Positions 1 through 14,366 of a stretch of 64,000 nt of DNA are shown one piece after another. Below the pieces are notes generated by a model. That model was not told where the DNA came from. It was given only the letters and a program-made list of their open reading frames with translations, and did not search any database. Position 1 is the first letter of the stretch, and every line of letters begins with the position of its first letter. The position numbers and the translations under genes are program-made. Origin of the DNA: Cinclus cinclus (Eukaryota > Chordata > Aves > Passeriformes > Cinclidae); NCBI RefSeq assembly GCF_963662255.1, contig NC_085047.1, positions 50,466,006 to 50,530,005 on the forward strand. The letters are read 5' to 3'.

Positions 1-3000
1 TTGATGATGTTTAGAATAATTTCATAAATAATTTAACTTATGTTTCCAGATATCAGCTGCCTTCTTATAATGACGGGTCCATTCATTGAGTTGAGTTAAT
101 TGTAGTGAGCTTCCACTCAGGAAGAAGTCAAATCTATTCTTTTTTTGTAGTGTTGTTTTATATTTTTTTTTATTTAGTCCTGTAATGACTATGTGAGTCT
201 TGGATACTCTTGCCACTTATAAATATCTTCTCCAAACTTGCTAAACTCCAGATTATTTATTCAAGATTTTAAATTTTACCACCACTAATATTTTAGGTCT
301 TATAAAATGGTATTTTCTATTTGAAAATGTGGACTGCTTAGTCTGTTTATTTTTTTTTCCAGTCTTTATGAATCTCTGCTACCATGTAATTTGGTAAATT
401 AAATAAATAAATGGCATATTACACTTCCACAAAATAAAACTTTTTCCTGGTATAAAAGCTGTATTTTATTTGACAGTATTTGAGGGTGATTCGCATAGTT
501 GGAAAAACAGTTTATCTTCGACTGTTAAGATCAAAGTCTTGGAATAAGCCGTCATCAGGATATCAGTGATTCATATACTAAATTTCAGTATGATTTTGGT
601 CAACAACACAAAACAGGGAATGCTCTTGTTAGACTCACAAATGGTTTGCTTATTGTAGTACGTACAGAAAGGTTGTCAGTGGCTTTAACTTTATTGTTAT
701 AGGACAGATTTTCTTAATGCCACTCGTACGCTTTCAGTTTTATGGCCTGGAGGACTGAATGTTGGAACGGCTGTGCTAAATTAAAACTGGGGTCTGTGAC
801 AATGACTAATAAAACATGCTTCAGAGGGAATTGTGAGAACAAATGGGAGGTAATTTGCATCCCCTGCCCAAGGTGAATATGATGCTTTGTAGTTTGGAAT
901 TGGCTTAAAACCTGAATAATGTTTAATGGCCTCTTCACATGTTATTATGCATAATTATGATAATTTTGGACATATTTGTTGCTGATAAAAGTAACCAGTC
1001 TAGAACTGTGGTTAATTTGGGGGGCAGATAATTTATGCTGGTGTTCTATTTGCTTGCTTGTTGCCAGAGTGTTTCTAGACTCAGGCCAAATTCACTTAAT
1101 GTTTTCCTCTAGATTCAGTGATCAGGGTTAATGTGACATTTGGGGAAAAGAGGTTCTTCTGTCTATAAAGTTTATAGTTTGAACTGTAGTGGTGATAGCA
1201 CTCATCTGGGTGTGAGACCTGCCCAGTTGCAGATTGCTTTTCTGTTTGTGTTGGAGCAAGGTCTGCATCAGAAACTCTTTCTCAGAGAATCCCATTATCA
1301 CCAGTTTGTAGGAAGGTCTGGGTAATGTATGTCTCACTTTGTCTGGTGGAATTGACATAGAGACCATGCCTGTACTTGCTAATTAGGTCTTTTATTTTGG
1401 ACTTGGAAAGCTTGTGAAGTTTGTGTTCCAACAGATGTCTTAGTGAGTGTTCAGGTATTATAAATATAAACAGCATCTACCAAAAAAGTATGGAATTGTG
1501 CTGATACGTACTAACTTGAGTCTCCTGAGCTCTGGGCTTGACTGAAACATCGGGGTAAAAAAGCACTGTCATGGTGCAGTCTGTTCCTGAATATTGCTTA
1601 ATTCCAGTATCATATATCTTGAATGAGGGATACTTACCATCTCTCATTTATTCTGAGCAGTTGCTTCTGAATTTCTGTTAGATTCTTGATGTTAGTGGCT
1701 TTTGGGAAGAACACATTATGTGCTGTATGAATGTGTATTTATGAACTTGCCATTGTGTGGTGGAATGGCACCAGTCAATATAATTCAGTGAATAACCACA
1801 AATCTAAGTATAAATTTCATTATGTTATCGATTAGGATTTTTTAATGACTTTTATCAGCTTTATAGATTTCACATGCAGCCCCATGGAGGGTTTTGAAAT
1901 AGTGAAATTTTGCAGTTCCTACCACAAGGTCCTGAGAGGCTCCATACTGTGTCTTAGGACGTACGTGTTTGAGCTTTGATTGAAATTGCAGACAGTGCTG
2001 TTTCCAAATCAGTGTTCCCTCAGCTTCTGTGTGTGGTGGATGGCTTTACATTTCACTTTTCCATAAAGAAAGCCATTATTTGCATATGTATACCAAACTG
2101 GCCTGAAACGAGTGCTGCTGCTCCTGCTCAAGAGTTACTTTTCCTGGACTAGAAGTCAGTAGGCTGCTGTGTTAATCCCATGAAAACTCCACCAGTTTGT
2201 CATCGATCACTAATATTTGTACTAATGTATTATCCAGACCTGTTTTTCACAAAATGCTTTGTGTTGGCAACACAACCACACATTCTGTTCTCATCAGTGC
2301 TGGCATCACTGCTGCAAGCACGAGACTGCTATAGATGGCAGTGTCAGGCTGGAGAAACGATGAGAGAATTTCTGGTGACTACAGCCACTGGAGGTGAGAA
2401 CTAAATTTAAAACCTGGGTTTCTGTCCCTAGTAATTGAAGTTTCTTTTCCAAAATAACACTGATAAAAATCATGGCTTTCATTGTATTTTTGTTTAATTA
2501 TCCATGTCAACCAAGAAATATTCTTAAATGCTTTAGGCAAATGTCTAAAAGGAGGGTTAAAAATGTAGTGGGTGTTTACTGTCATACTTAAGACTTCTTG
2601 GAAATTTGTACTTCAGAAAAAAAGATTCTTATAAACCTCTTAACATATTTTTAAATGAGCTGGAACAAAACATGATATCACAAATAGTATTACTAGTGTC
2701 TATTAAATATTAGCCCATTCTTCATAGTCGAACTTTTTGTTTTCTTTCAGTTACGTAAAAGCACAGGTAATTAGAGTGCTTTGAAAGGAGTTTAAATACA
2801 AGTGTCAGTTGTCATCGTAAATGAGTGATTGTTAGGACGTGGATTTATTTTATTCTTTACATCATAATACGTGCTTTGTCTTGGAGCAGCAATTGCAAGA
2901 CCTTCATACCAGGCCATGTCAGAGCATACCAGTTTGGCATGGGATTCCAAACTGGAGCACCTTGCTGTAGTAAGATTAAAACTTCTCAGGACGTTCCACT

Positions 3001-6000
3001 TGTAAGAGAGTGGAAGACATTCAACAGTGCTATAAGATATTGTTGTCTTCTAAGTTAAATAATAGGTGTATTCTTATTTAGATAGAAATTAGTTTTCAAA
3101 TATAGGCTCTTTGCACAACGTATCCCTGAAAAAGAATCTTTGTCTCGCCTTGTGGAAGGCGTTATTTGGAAACAGAACACCTCTATTCATTCACTGCAGA
3201 ACTTTCAATGTGACCATTTTATGTGTACCTGACAAGTTGTATAAAAACAATGAAGTGACATTTTATTCTTTTTTTTTTTTGTTTTTAAGTTGATGAAATC
3301 AGCCACTACATCCTTAACATTTTGTCTTATATGTCTTTACTAAAAATCTGATTCTGTGCAGAAGCAAAAATATTTTGAGTAGATGATCTTTTTCTTTGGA
3401 GAAGGTACTGCATACTTGTGTAGTTGGCATAAGGAAAATACAAACTGGTGCTTTCAGAAAGCAAGCTAAATTTCTCCAATGGTAGAAACAGGCTTACTTG
3501 TTGAGACTGACAAGGTTGGTGTTGCTGGGAAAGAGTATGACTTTAACCTCTGTGTGTGTGATGAAATATCACAAATGATACTGTAGTTAGTGTTGATATT
3601 GAGAGTGAAATGACAGACAGCAAGTTACACAGTTGTTTGTAATTGTACCATAGCTGCCTAGACTATTCCTAAGTCAGTGATTCCATACATTGCTGTTTAA
3701 AAGGCAATTTTAACAGACTTCACAGGATTCATAAGTCTCACTTTTTTTTTTTCCCTTTTCCCCCACAGCATGACGAGGTTTGAAATTAGTTAGAAGGAAA
3801 ACTGTATGCTTAGCACTTTTTCAGGAATTATTTAATGGATCTGGTTAATCTATAGATGCACTGTCAACTTGATTACTATTGAATGAATATTTTCAGTATC
3901 TTAAAATTCTTCATCTTATAAAAAGTTGTATGTGTTGCTTGCTATGAATATTTGTCGCAATAGATGCTTTGAGAGAGGGATTGTTTTGGCTCTTAATAGC
4001 TTCATTAGACAACCTTTGTTTGAGGACTGAAAACATGATTCACATCTTTTTTTATTATATTTGCCTATTTCTTCTGTCTCCTGATTAAGTGTGATCACCA
4101 AGTGTGCTCTCCTGTGAAATCTGGAATTAGTAAAGCTCATTTTCTTATGAATTTTTATTTTACGACTCCTCTGATGATTATGATCAGCGGTTTTATTATG
4201 TTGAATTGTTTATTATATCTCCATGTGGGCTCTGCTGATGTGTAATATGATGTGAATCCATACTGCAGCCTTCATCTCGTTCAGGCATCTATTAGAGGTG
4301 TTTGTCAGAAGCTTGTTCTTCATTTGGCCATCTGTTTCTGTAAAGCATGTAGCAATTTAACTACCTTAGAGGTTGCTATCTTGTCAAAAAGTAATACCTG
4401 TCAAGTGGTTCAAAACTATTGGGAGGGGAAGAGAGAGAGATGTTCGCCGACCTCGTGATCACATAAGCTTCTTAGCTTTAGCAAAGCAGACCTGAAATCT
4501 GTATTTTAATTATTCTACAGCACTTGGGATTCTGAAGCTTTCCTTAAAGAGATATATTCCCAAAAAGAAAATCATTTGTATATGAAAAGTTTAAAACATG
4601 CTGAAACCAGAGAATATTTCTTATTATGCTTAGTGTCAATAGGACACTTCTAAAAATACTTACTTATTTTTAAGAACTGTCAAACCCATATTTTCTCCCC
4701 CTGTAAATTCTGAGATTTCGTGGATATTTTGTAAGCAGTAATAGCTACAAATCATTCAGGCAAGACATTTTGATGAGTGTTTATTTTATTTAATATCCTT
4801 TACTTCATATCCTTCAGCTTAATATCCTGAATGTCTGGAAGAGTTTGTACAAGGAGTGCCGAGTCACATGTAGGATTGGATCCCACTGTAAATACAAAGC
4901 TCCTGCTTCCCCTACTAGAAATACTTGTGGGATCATATACTCCAACACAATGTTTGTCTCAGGTTTTTTTATGATGTCTTATTTCAGTTCTGGTCTGTTG
5001 AGGTGTCATTTAGCAATCTTGTTCTGGAAGTCATATTGAAATTAATCCATACCATGCAAATAGGTAGTTGTCCCACAACAAATTTAAATCAATATTCTGC
5101 TTCTTTAATTGCAGAAAGAAGAATAGAAAATTGTTTTCTGTTGATAATGATTGATCATAGTTAAACCTTGCAGGACTCTGAAGTGTGCTGCTGGTATTGA
5201 CATGCTGTACACTTTCAGGAGTTGCCTTACTGCAAAAACAGGAGATGAAAAGTAAAATCCTGAAGAGGGAGATAAATTAAAAATAACATTTATTTTTGCA
5301 ATCTTAGCTTTTCTCTTAAGGAAACTTGATGGATTGATAGGAAAGCATTGGATAGGGATTGGAATGAATGAATGAATGGAATGAATGAAGAGCATAATCA
5401 AGAACGAAGGGGAAGAAATTACCATTTATGTGGAAAAAAAAGTGAGGGCTGGTAAAGCCTTTTGGAAATCATTGGTGTCCCAGTCAAAATAGAACATATA
5501 TTAATTTGAATATATTCTTCAAAGGGATCTGCATTATTTTTAGATTTATATCAAGTTGACTTTTTGAATAGCTTCTTAGATTTTATTGTACAATTTGTTA
5601 GCTGTAATTAATTTACAAGCTGTAAATCATCTAGGCCTGAATCTTCACTTCTCAAATATAAAATACTTTCTAAGTCTGGACAGGCATTGTCAGAACCATG
5701 TGAGAATTTTGTATGGCTGATTTTCCCTGTTTAGGAACAATACTGGAAGGTTTTACACAATGAGGACTTTTTGTCACCGCACAGGCTTAATAATGCTACA
5801 GTGGTATTTTTTCCCCAGTCTAGGCATGGCAAGTAAAACAACTGTGGCCATTTACAGTAGTCTCATTAGGCAGGTGCCCTTCATAACAAAAATGAATATT
5901 TTATTTTGCAGTTCCTAAAATGCTTACTAACATCATCTTGGAAGGTAAAAATACACAATTTGTTTTCATGCTTTGTACACATAGTGAATCTTGTTGGAAA

Positions 6001-8989
6001 ACTCTGCTATCATGCTGTCATAAAACAACAAGAGAACAGCTGCCTGTGTTATTTAGTCCTGACTGTTGTCTTGGGTCAGACTGAATATTTCTTAAAGGGG
6101 GGAGAGAGGGTCAATTACTGTCAAGGAAGCTATGATCAAACTGCAGCAGCTTCTGAGGTGTAACAAGGAGGAAGGAGGGAGCAAATCAGAGGGTGCAGTG
6201 CTGGTAGTTTGGGAGTTGGAGAAGAGTGGGTCTGCCCCCAGCAGAAGTCAGTCCTTCACAGCTATTTCTGTTCCACTGCATCCACAGGTCTGGACCTGGA
6301 CATGCTGCTAAGCTGAGCTCAGCCTGGAGCACCTGTATTGTACAGGGCATGAATCCAGATCCAAGGACAAGCTGAGTGGTGAAGAGTATAAAGAGTTGGT
6401 TTGGTGTTCAGGAATGGCTTCTTGTACTGCCTTTTGTTCTCTGATAAAAGGTTTTTAGGGTGCTAAAGCTGTATATAGGCTTATGGAAGTACCAAATTCT
6501 TAGTGATGTTGTTTAGAAAAAGTGGTTCTAAATTATTTATTAGTCTTTGGAGGAAACCATGGATATTTTTCACCTGAGGAAGTGGCTGAAGATTGCTGGG
6601 TGGAAAATAAGGTCCAGAGGAAAACATATTTCCCACAGGGGCATAGCTATGAGTTAGATTTGGTTGTGAGTTTTTTTAATAGTGTCAGCTGGCAACAAAC
6701 CAGCTTCAATTCTTGTTGTGCCCAGTTGCATTGCTTTAGGTTCCTATTTTTGTATTTTAATTATATACAACTTCAGATCCGAAAAGCTATGGCGTGGGCA
6801 TTCTTTTCTTACTTTCCCTCTGTTTTAAGGGGGATGGGGAAGCAAGACTTTTTTCATCTGAATTCTGCATTGGGATTCAGCTGCAAATGCTAATGCAATT
6901 TACACAAATAAGAGGCCAAAAGGAACAGTCAAGCACATATTCTTATTTCTGACAGATTGCACAGTGCACAAAGTTCTTTGCAAATACAGGTATTTAATAT
7001 GATTAATTTTTGCCAGCTTTCCACTGACTTTTTTAGTGAAATTACAATTTAAATTTATAAGAATATTTAAAGAGTGAGAGGGGGTTTTTAATACATTTAT
7101 TGTAAAAAATGGAAAAGGCTAAAATTTCCTTAGATCATACAGTCAAATTGTGAGAGAAACATTGTGGAAAGTGAATGTTGCTGTAGCTGCTATTTTTCAT
7201 TACCTTTAGAGTGATTACCATGCTATCCTTTTCCTATCACTACTTTCTTTCTTCTGCCTTTTAAGTATTGCTGTGGAGTCTTTCTTCCCTGAATAATTCT
7301 GGTCTAGTAATTCACATGCTAATACCTAGCTTTGAGGTATATAGTAACAAGGATCTACAGTCCCACTATTCACAAATGAGTCTCCATTCTTTAAACAATC
7401 AGATTATATTCCCCATCCCTTGGGAGGATCCACAGTGCTGCCTCCAGGACTCTAGAACAATTGGTGACTGATGAAAGTCTGATGGTCCTCAGGCCAGTGA
7501 ATCCACCTGAGAAGGAGCCCTATTCAAATGATGTCTGGAGCATTCTGTAATATTATTACTCTTATCATTTCTGCCACTATTAAAAGTGAGGGAAAGGGAG
7601 AAATGGACAAGCTGGTTGCCTGTTGTTTTCAAAGATTTGCATAAATCACATAGGTGGTTTGTTGTTTCTTTTCCCCTTTGGGAGATGGGGAAGAGTACAT
7701 ATATCCTTAATATGCCATATAAACGATATTTGAGCATTGCTGTGGCAGGTAGTTCTTTGTATACAGTTTGTTGTTATTACACTAGTAGTTAGAGTAGGTT
7801 AGAACTGCAAATTAGCATTTTGTTCTTGTAATAAAAACTGTTTGAAAAAGAGTGCAAAAGGCAGTAGTTAAACTGCTGCCTATTGATTGAATACTGTGAT
7901 ACTGTGCTGGATGAAAAGTTAATATCGATATGCTTGAGCAGCTTACTTTGCTTAGCAGAAATTACAGAGGATTCTGGATAAATGTGTGTTGTGTGAAATT
8001 CAGTGTTGACATATATTAGGTTCTACTTTGTTGACAAAAGGAATAAAATAAAATACACATATCTCATTGGGACATCAGAGTAAATATCCCTCTGTGTTGA
8101 TGGCTTAATAGATAAGCCAGATTCTGCAATTACTTTTTTCTTGACCCAGTCAGTTATGAGCAAAGACATGGAGATTTCTGTTTATGTGAATCCATTTGCA
8201 GTGAAGATAGAGAGTAGAAATTGAAGTTGGAGATTGTCAGCAATGATAAATACGCTTTGAAAACCTTCCATATAAAGCAAGATTGAGGAAATTGGCACTT
8301 TTCAACTTTCCCCATTAGAGCTATATGCAGAATACTAGCCTTGATGAGGAAAGGGAATTGTGTGCTCTCTCTATCTGTTTTGTTGAAAGACTAAAGTCTG
8401 TGTAATAAACTAAAACCATTTCAAGTATTCAAGAACTTCTTTTTAGATGGTCTGTCGTTAGTTTATGCAATTAACTGGCAAAAATATCTGAGCAGTGAGA
8501 AGATGCCATTATTTCTACAACAATTGCTTAAATCTAATACATGCATTTAAGTATTCTTGAAGTCCTTTCTTCTATAAATCCTTGCTCTTCAAAATACAAG
8601 CAAACTAGTTGGAGCAACTGAAGAGACACTTTCCCAATCCAGAATTGTCCGCTGACGAATTTCTTGCACCTTCTGTCAAACCATCTGCCACAGGCTAATG
8701 AACAGACAGTGTGCTGGATTAGATGTAGCACTTGTATGAGCTATTTTGATAGCTCCCGTGCTCCTTTCAGTGTGAACTCTGTGATTAATGAAGCTTAGAG
8801 TTAAATTTTGGGGGCCAGGGTTGGGCAAGGTGTTCTTTCTTTGAGCTTCCACACAGCAGGATGCTGTTGACAGAGAGGAGTGGCAAACCTATATTGCTGT
8901 TTTTGAAACACGTTTCAATATTTTCTTACAAGCCTTCATTTAGCAAAAGAACATCTCAGTAACCTGTGTCACATGGCCAAGGGAAGCAA
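1..8989. other. Non-coding DNA, no gene seen
   Basis: This AT-rich stretch has stop codons in all frames. Its open frames are short, most lack a true ATG and splice context, and none resembles a protein I know. A short GAAT-type repeat lies at about 5361-5389. It is either intergenic DNA upstream of FRY or an intron of a FRY transcript with a still more distal start. The sequence does not decide between these. Confidence 0.6.
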
Positions 8990-9480
8990 TGACTGAATTG
9001 AGAGGAGTGCAGAGTTGAGTCTGGTTTGAGCTGGGGGATCTTCATAATTCCAGGCACCAAACATACTTTGTAGTACAAAGCAGACACAAGAGCTGAAGCC
9101 TAGCTAGAGCAAATACCAGCTTCATTTCAGACCTCTTTCTCTGAGGAATCACCGCCATGACCTCTTAGAATTTCTTCCTGCTGTGTCTGCGCAAGATACC
9201 TCACTGTATGAGCTGACACTGGCAGGCAGTGCAACAACCACAAGTTTGCAGCTAGAACACAAAGAATAAATTTATTTCGGTTACCTCAGTAACTGGGGGA
9301 TCCCCCAGCAATACCCAGGCAGAGGCAGGCACTGCTAAGGTTTGGTCCAATGCTAGAGAATCTCTGGCCTGCTGTTCACACAGGTTTATCAAGGGCTATT
9401 CTAGCTGCAAGGTCATTTGAGCAATTTATAGTTCTTCTCACCAGTCTTTGACTTTTTAACACATTCCCCCCGGCACACAC
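8990..9480 (-). repeat. Possible decayed LTR-like element, minus orientation
   Basis: This block is richer in GC than its surroundings. Read on the minus strand, it has an AATAAA signal (around 9265-9270) followed within about 20 bases by a T/G-rich tract, as in the R/U5 part of a long terminal repeat. A perfect 16-base palindrome centred on GGATCC lies at 9293-9308. I cannot name a family, and neither boundaries nor a target-site duplication are clear. It could equally be unique DNA with a chance polyadenylation signal. Confidence 0.2.
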
Positions 9481-12375
9481 AAGTATTTTTTGTTCCAGTA
9501 GCAGACACAGATCTTGTGTTTGAAGCTCTCTATACAGACTGGCAGAGAAAGTATTCATTTATTTAATTAATTCCAACATATGCTCTTTTGAAGTATTCTT
9601 AGATATACTTCATAGATTGTACTTGTGAGGGATCCGGTTTTACTTTAAGTCAATCATTCTTGTATTTGTCAGGATTTTAAAAAAGGTTAATGTTGCTGTT
9701 TGGTCACTCTTTAGTGATTCTTATGATGACTGTTGAAGTGGGAGCTGCTCATAAACATCAAAGATCCAGTGCCAGCAACAGTAGGTGGAAGTGACTGGTG
9801 GAAGTGATCAAAGCTGCTGGTGGGTGTCCAGTCTCTGGACCTGCTCATGATCAAAGCAGAAGCACATCACTGAACACAGGTGGGCTGCTCTAAGGACAAA
9901 GAAGCAGTGAACCAAAAGATGCTCTTCCTACAGTGTGGCAGCTGAAGGAAGAATATCCTTTTTGCCTATTAAACAAGTCTTACTGAATCTGGACGGAATC
10001 TGTGTTGGCCTGTCAAGAGTTCTTACTGGAAGCTTTTACCATACTATATTTGCTTTCCATACAATAGTATTTGGCTCATCATTACTGGAATTTTGCATGT
10101 AGATCAACAATGCCATTTTTTTCTCTTGTTCAATTGTTGTTTTTTGTGAAGTATTGAAGAGTGAGCATGCCCAGGTGTTCCTCAGCACCACAGGTGCTTT
10201 TTTGCTGGCTTAATTTTTTTGCTAAATCAGCCATGACTTAATGATGGCACTGCAAGGTCCATGAAGTGAAAAACCATTATGGCCATATTGGAGCAGTCTG
10301 TGCATTGTGCCTGCGTGTGTTGTGTTAATAACCAGTCATTGGAACTAATTGGTTTTTTTGCCCAATCTGACATACATCCTATTATCTTTGATGTATCTCC
10401 TAATACAGTAAGTTGTATGTAGATAGTGCACAAACAAAAAAAAAAAAAAAAAAAAAAACAACAAAAAACAAAAATGCTATGGGCATGACTGATAGATCAA
10501 CCTATTTCAGTCCATGCTTTCTGTCCTAGGATAACTTGCGTGAGTTTCTGCTCTAAGTGTGCCTACTTGCAATAAAGTGACCAGTTTAGTTTACATAACC
10601 ATCAAAGAGGGCAAGAGTCACTGCAGTTCATTTGTCATTCCTCATCTCCCCAGCTGCGCATAAATCCATGGAAGTTAAAAGTAGATTTGAGGACTTTCTG
10701 TAGTTTGTGTTACTGGGTTGTGATCTCCATTTCATACCTGAAAAGGCTCGGACATCTCTGTGTAAACACATACTTTTATTCTTTTATATGTAGGGATGTC
10801 GGTTAAACTCAGAAGCCAAAGTTGCTAATCATAGGCATTCTGGTGACCAACTAGGTCATGATATTGTGTAATGCAATTCTGTAGTGAGTCTCCTTAAAGT
10901 TTTACACAAGATGTAGCTAAATGACCTAAGACTGATCTGTTAAATTTCCTTTTATTTTTCACTCTCTCTGCCTATTTATCAGCATAAATGCTTTAAAACT
11001 GTCATTGTTGTTTCCTGAAATATATTTGAATTTCTTCAGTATTTAGGGGGTGGGGAACAGATTTCAGGGTCTGTCTCTTAGTCTTGTTTGTCCTAAGAAA
11101 GGCCATGAAAGGGTAACTGTTTTCACACATGTGACATCTATATCCTTCCCAGCTGACACCTGCAGCATCTCAAGCAGCACTGGATGTTTGCGTGTGCGTG
11201 AAACTAAATCAAGACCCTAATGCCATAGAAGAGACATAAAACTGTTATAGTATCCCATACCTTAAATATCCTAATAATTGCTGATGTGTCCTCTGAAATG
11301 TCTTGAGGAAAAATACTAACCTTAGAAATTTTATGGCATTTGATGCTCTTAATGAGGCAAGGGACATCATTTAATGAACTTTTTAGACGTGGGCTGCTGT
11401 ACTGTAACTTTTAAATTAATCTGTATCCTTGCTGCTGCTGGAAGGATCAATCCCACTAATAGCAATTTGGTTTGGGTCCAGTTATCATTACAAGTAATCT
11501 TTCAGATAAAAATAATTTTAAAATTTGGAGTGTAGTCATATCTATCTTTGAATAGATAGTGTTGCTGTTTTTAATTAAGTTGGTACTATTTTATTTTTAT
11601 TTAATTTCCACTTAAACCTATCAGTCATAACTAGAATGTACTGCATTCAGTAATTGTCTGGCCTTTCCTAAAAGATCTGAAAACTCAATTAAGTTTTAAT
11701 TAGTGTGTAGAGTGCAGATTGTGGTGGGTGTGTTAATCTTATTTTTTTTTTTTGAGATTGAAAATAAATCTACTCTGACTTGCCTTATATAACCTCACGC
11801 TTCTGAATATCAGATGTGGAATACTGCTCTACAATTTAAATAAAAAAATCCCCATACTAAATCTCCATCATTGGGCTACATATGATTCAGAAAGCCCTGT
11901 GGATTCGTGCTGGTCAGATGAAAAGCTATGTTAAATAGGAAAATAACACTTTCCACCATAGTCTTGTTTAACATTCATCTTAGAAGTTTTACTACTTAAA
12001 CAAAGAGATTAAGATGAGCTGAACTGAGCTGCCCTGTAATCCTAGGGCCCTGTGTTGCTGGTGTACCAGCTTCTACTCTCTGAAGGATGTGCAATGTAGT
12101 GATTTATATTCACATATGGAGTGCTATGGTTAACTGTATTGGGAATATGTGCTTCACTGACTGGCTAAAATATGGAGGTGTGGTGACCTTGCCACTGATG
12201 CATAGGAAAAAATATTTTAAAAATCGTAACTACATGCATTTTTCAGTGGGATTTTGAGTCTTTCCCTCACAGCCAACTCCCCCAGTTTATATACTGGTCA
12301 TGATGTTCTATAGTATGGAATATCTTTTTAGCCAGTTTGAGTCAGTCATGCTCTGTCCCAGCTTTTTGTGCACCT
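9481..12375. other. Non-coding DNA with a poly-A tract
   Basis: No gene is seen. An uninterrupted run of 23 A residues lies at 10436-10458, followed by further A-rich sequence. No open reading frame precedes it that would mark a processed gene copy. Confidence 0.55.
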
Positions 12376-12540
12376 ACTTACTGGTAGAGTATGGGAAACT
12401 GAAAAGCCCTTGACTTAGCGTGAGAACTACTTAGCAACAGCCAAAACATCACAGCATTATCAACATTATTCTCATACTGAATCCAAAACACAGCACTGTA
12501 CTGGCTGTTAAGAACTCCATCTCAGCTGAAACCAAAGGGA
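12376..12540 (+). repeat. Fragment of an avian dispersed repeat, probably LTR-derived
   Basis: The stretch from 'tatgggaaactgaaaag' near 12390 through the 'ccaaaacacagcac' core at 12483-12496 and the 'cagctgaaacc' motif near 12523-12533 matches, from memory, a dispersed repeat met often in bird genomes. I believe it derives from an endogenous retroviral element but cannot name the family with certainty. No open reading frame of viral type is present. Its divergence suggests an old copy. Boundaries are approximate. Confidence 0.5.
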
Positions 12541-14340
12541 GGCTGCCAGCACTCAAAGGTGACACAGTGTAGTCCCACACTTCCCAAACAAGAAGAGTGA
12601 AGCAGTCTTGACGCTTTCCGTTGTCAGCCAACGAACAGCCACCTTTGCCAGACAGTCTTGTGGTCATGAAGCTACTTCCTTTTAACTGTGGTGAAGATAA
12701 GGAATGTTTAAGGGAAGTATCACACCATAATTTCAACCAAGAGCAATGTGGGAACAGTATTAAAGATTTACTGGGAAGGCACATGAGCTCTCTGTGTACG
12801 TCACAGTTTCTGTGCTGTTAATACTGTAGTTAGATTTTTATGTATTAGAGACATGTTAAGATTTTTATATATTACAAAAACCATAGAAATTGCTGCTAGG
12901 ATGATCATGAGATGCTCAAAAGTGTAATTTTAATCACTGCTCCCTAGAGGTCCCAGCAGAGGTATTACCTGTTGAACACCTTTGTGAAAAAGCAAGAGTT
13001 GGGAAACAAGAAATGGTGACTGTTTACAAGGTGAGGGGTGAAATGTTGTATTAAGTGTATAAAAAAGCATTAATGATGTCTCTTCTGGATTAATGAGCTA
13101 CATAAACAATTTTCACAGTCTGGAGGGGAAAGGAAGCATGATTGTGTGATGGAACAGCTAAAAGAAGGCAAGAATTAACAGGATCAAGAGCGCTGGAGAA
13201 ACACAGGGGAAATGGGTGAAGAAAAAGCTAATCAGACAAAAAGAAAAGAGAAATTAGAAAAAAATCACTGAAAGGGACAAAATAGCTGGGCACAAATGAG
13301 CTAGAAAAACATGAATTTGTATGTGTGTGTGTATATATGTTTAATAATGCTGGAAAACATAAAGAAGTGGAAAGCAAGCATTGAAATTGTTTAATACCAA
13401 GAAGACTGTCAGATATGGCATGTTTAAATTAAAGTACTTGCTGAAAACAAGTGAAATTGTTCTAAAACTGAAGAGTGACTAAAATTTATGGGTTTTGGAA
13501 GGTCAACCATTTCCCAGTTTGTGAAAAGACCACAGAAGAGGTCTTGCATCCAGACATTAAAATCCATTCTGAATTTTGTTTGTGGTAATTCAAAGCTACA
13601 TATTTATATTTAGCAGTAAGAGAGGAACTGGCTGGTTCTTAGAGTTACCATCTCAATATTGCTAAGCAAATGAAAATTTATTGATATCTTGGAAGCTATG
13701 TAGGGTTCATGATGTAATAAGAGAAGACATGTCTATGTTCATGGTGTAATAAGTAGAATATTAAGTAATCCAGCAACTAGGTCTAATATTAGTTTACAGA
13801 TTCACTGATTAAGGCTAGGAAGGGAAGAATGCTGTTGCCATGGTGAAGTCTATATGATGAAGCACAAGAAGAACAAGCTAGTGAATAATTGATACATGTC
13901 TAAGATTAGAAATGATCATTTGCACTGTGTGCTTTGATGTTCATGCATGTGTTTTACTTTAAAAAGCTCAGAGAAACACATTAGCACAGGCTGTGACAGA
14001 TCTTTGCATAAACTTTTGGGTAAAGTACCAATGGCTTATGTGTGGAAGAACACAGAAATGTACAGTTACTGCGTGCTAAGGTTCAAAATTTGGGCATAAG
14101 CCAAAATGTTCCAAAATGGAAAGCTGTTAGCATGGGATATATTTTGCCAGCCTGCATGTATTACTGTATTTCTTTAACACAGAACACAAATAAATAAGAA
14201 TGTTTATCATAAAGTTCAGTAAGATAATTTGTAACTTTTTGCCTGTGTTATCTCCTTCTGGGTTAAGTCATACAATTTTAAAATCTTTAGTTCTGAAGTA
14301 ATTTAGTAAGATATCCTAGGCCATCTTGAATTAAGTTAAT

Positions 14341-14366
14341 TAGTTAGTTAGTTAGTTAGTTAGTTA
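14341..14366 (+). repeat. (TAGT)n microsatellite
   Basis: Six perfect TAGT units plus a partial unit. Confidence 0.95.

Noticed and set aside
10436..10458. A23 tract as the tail of a processed pseudogene
   Set aside because: No ORF or recognisable gene copy precedes it and no target-site duplication is evident. CR1 in birds does not make poly-A-tailed gene copies efficiently.
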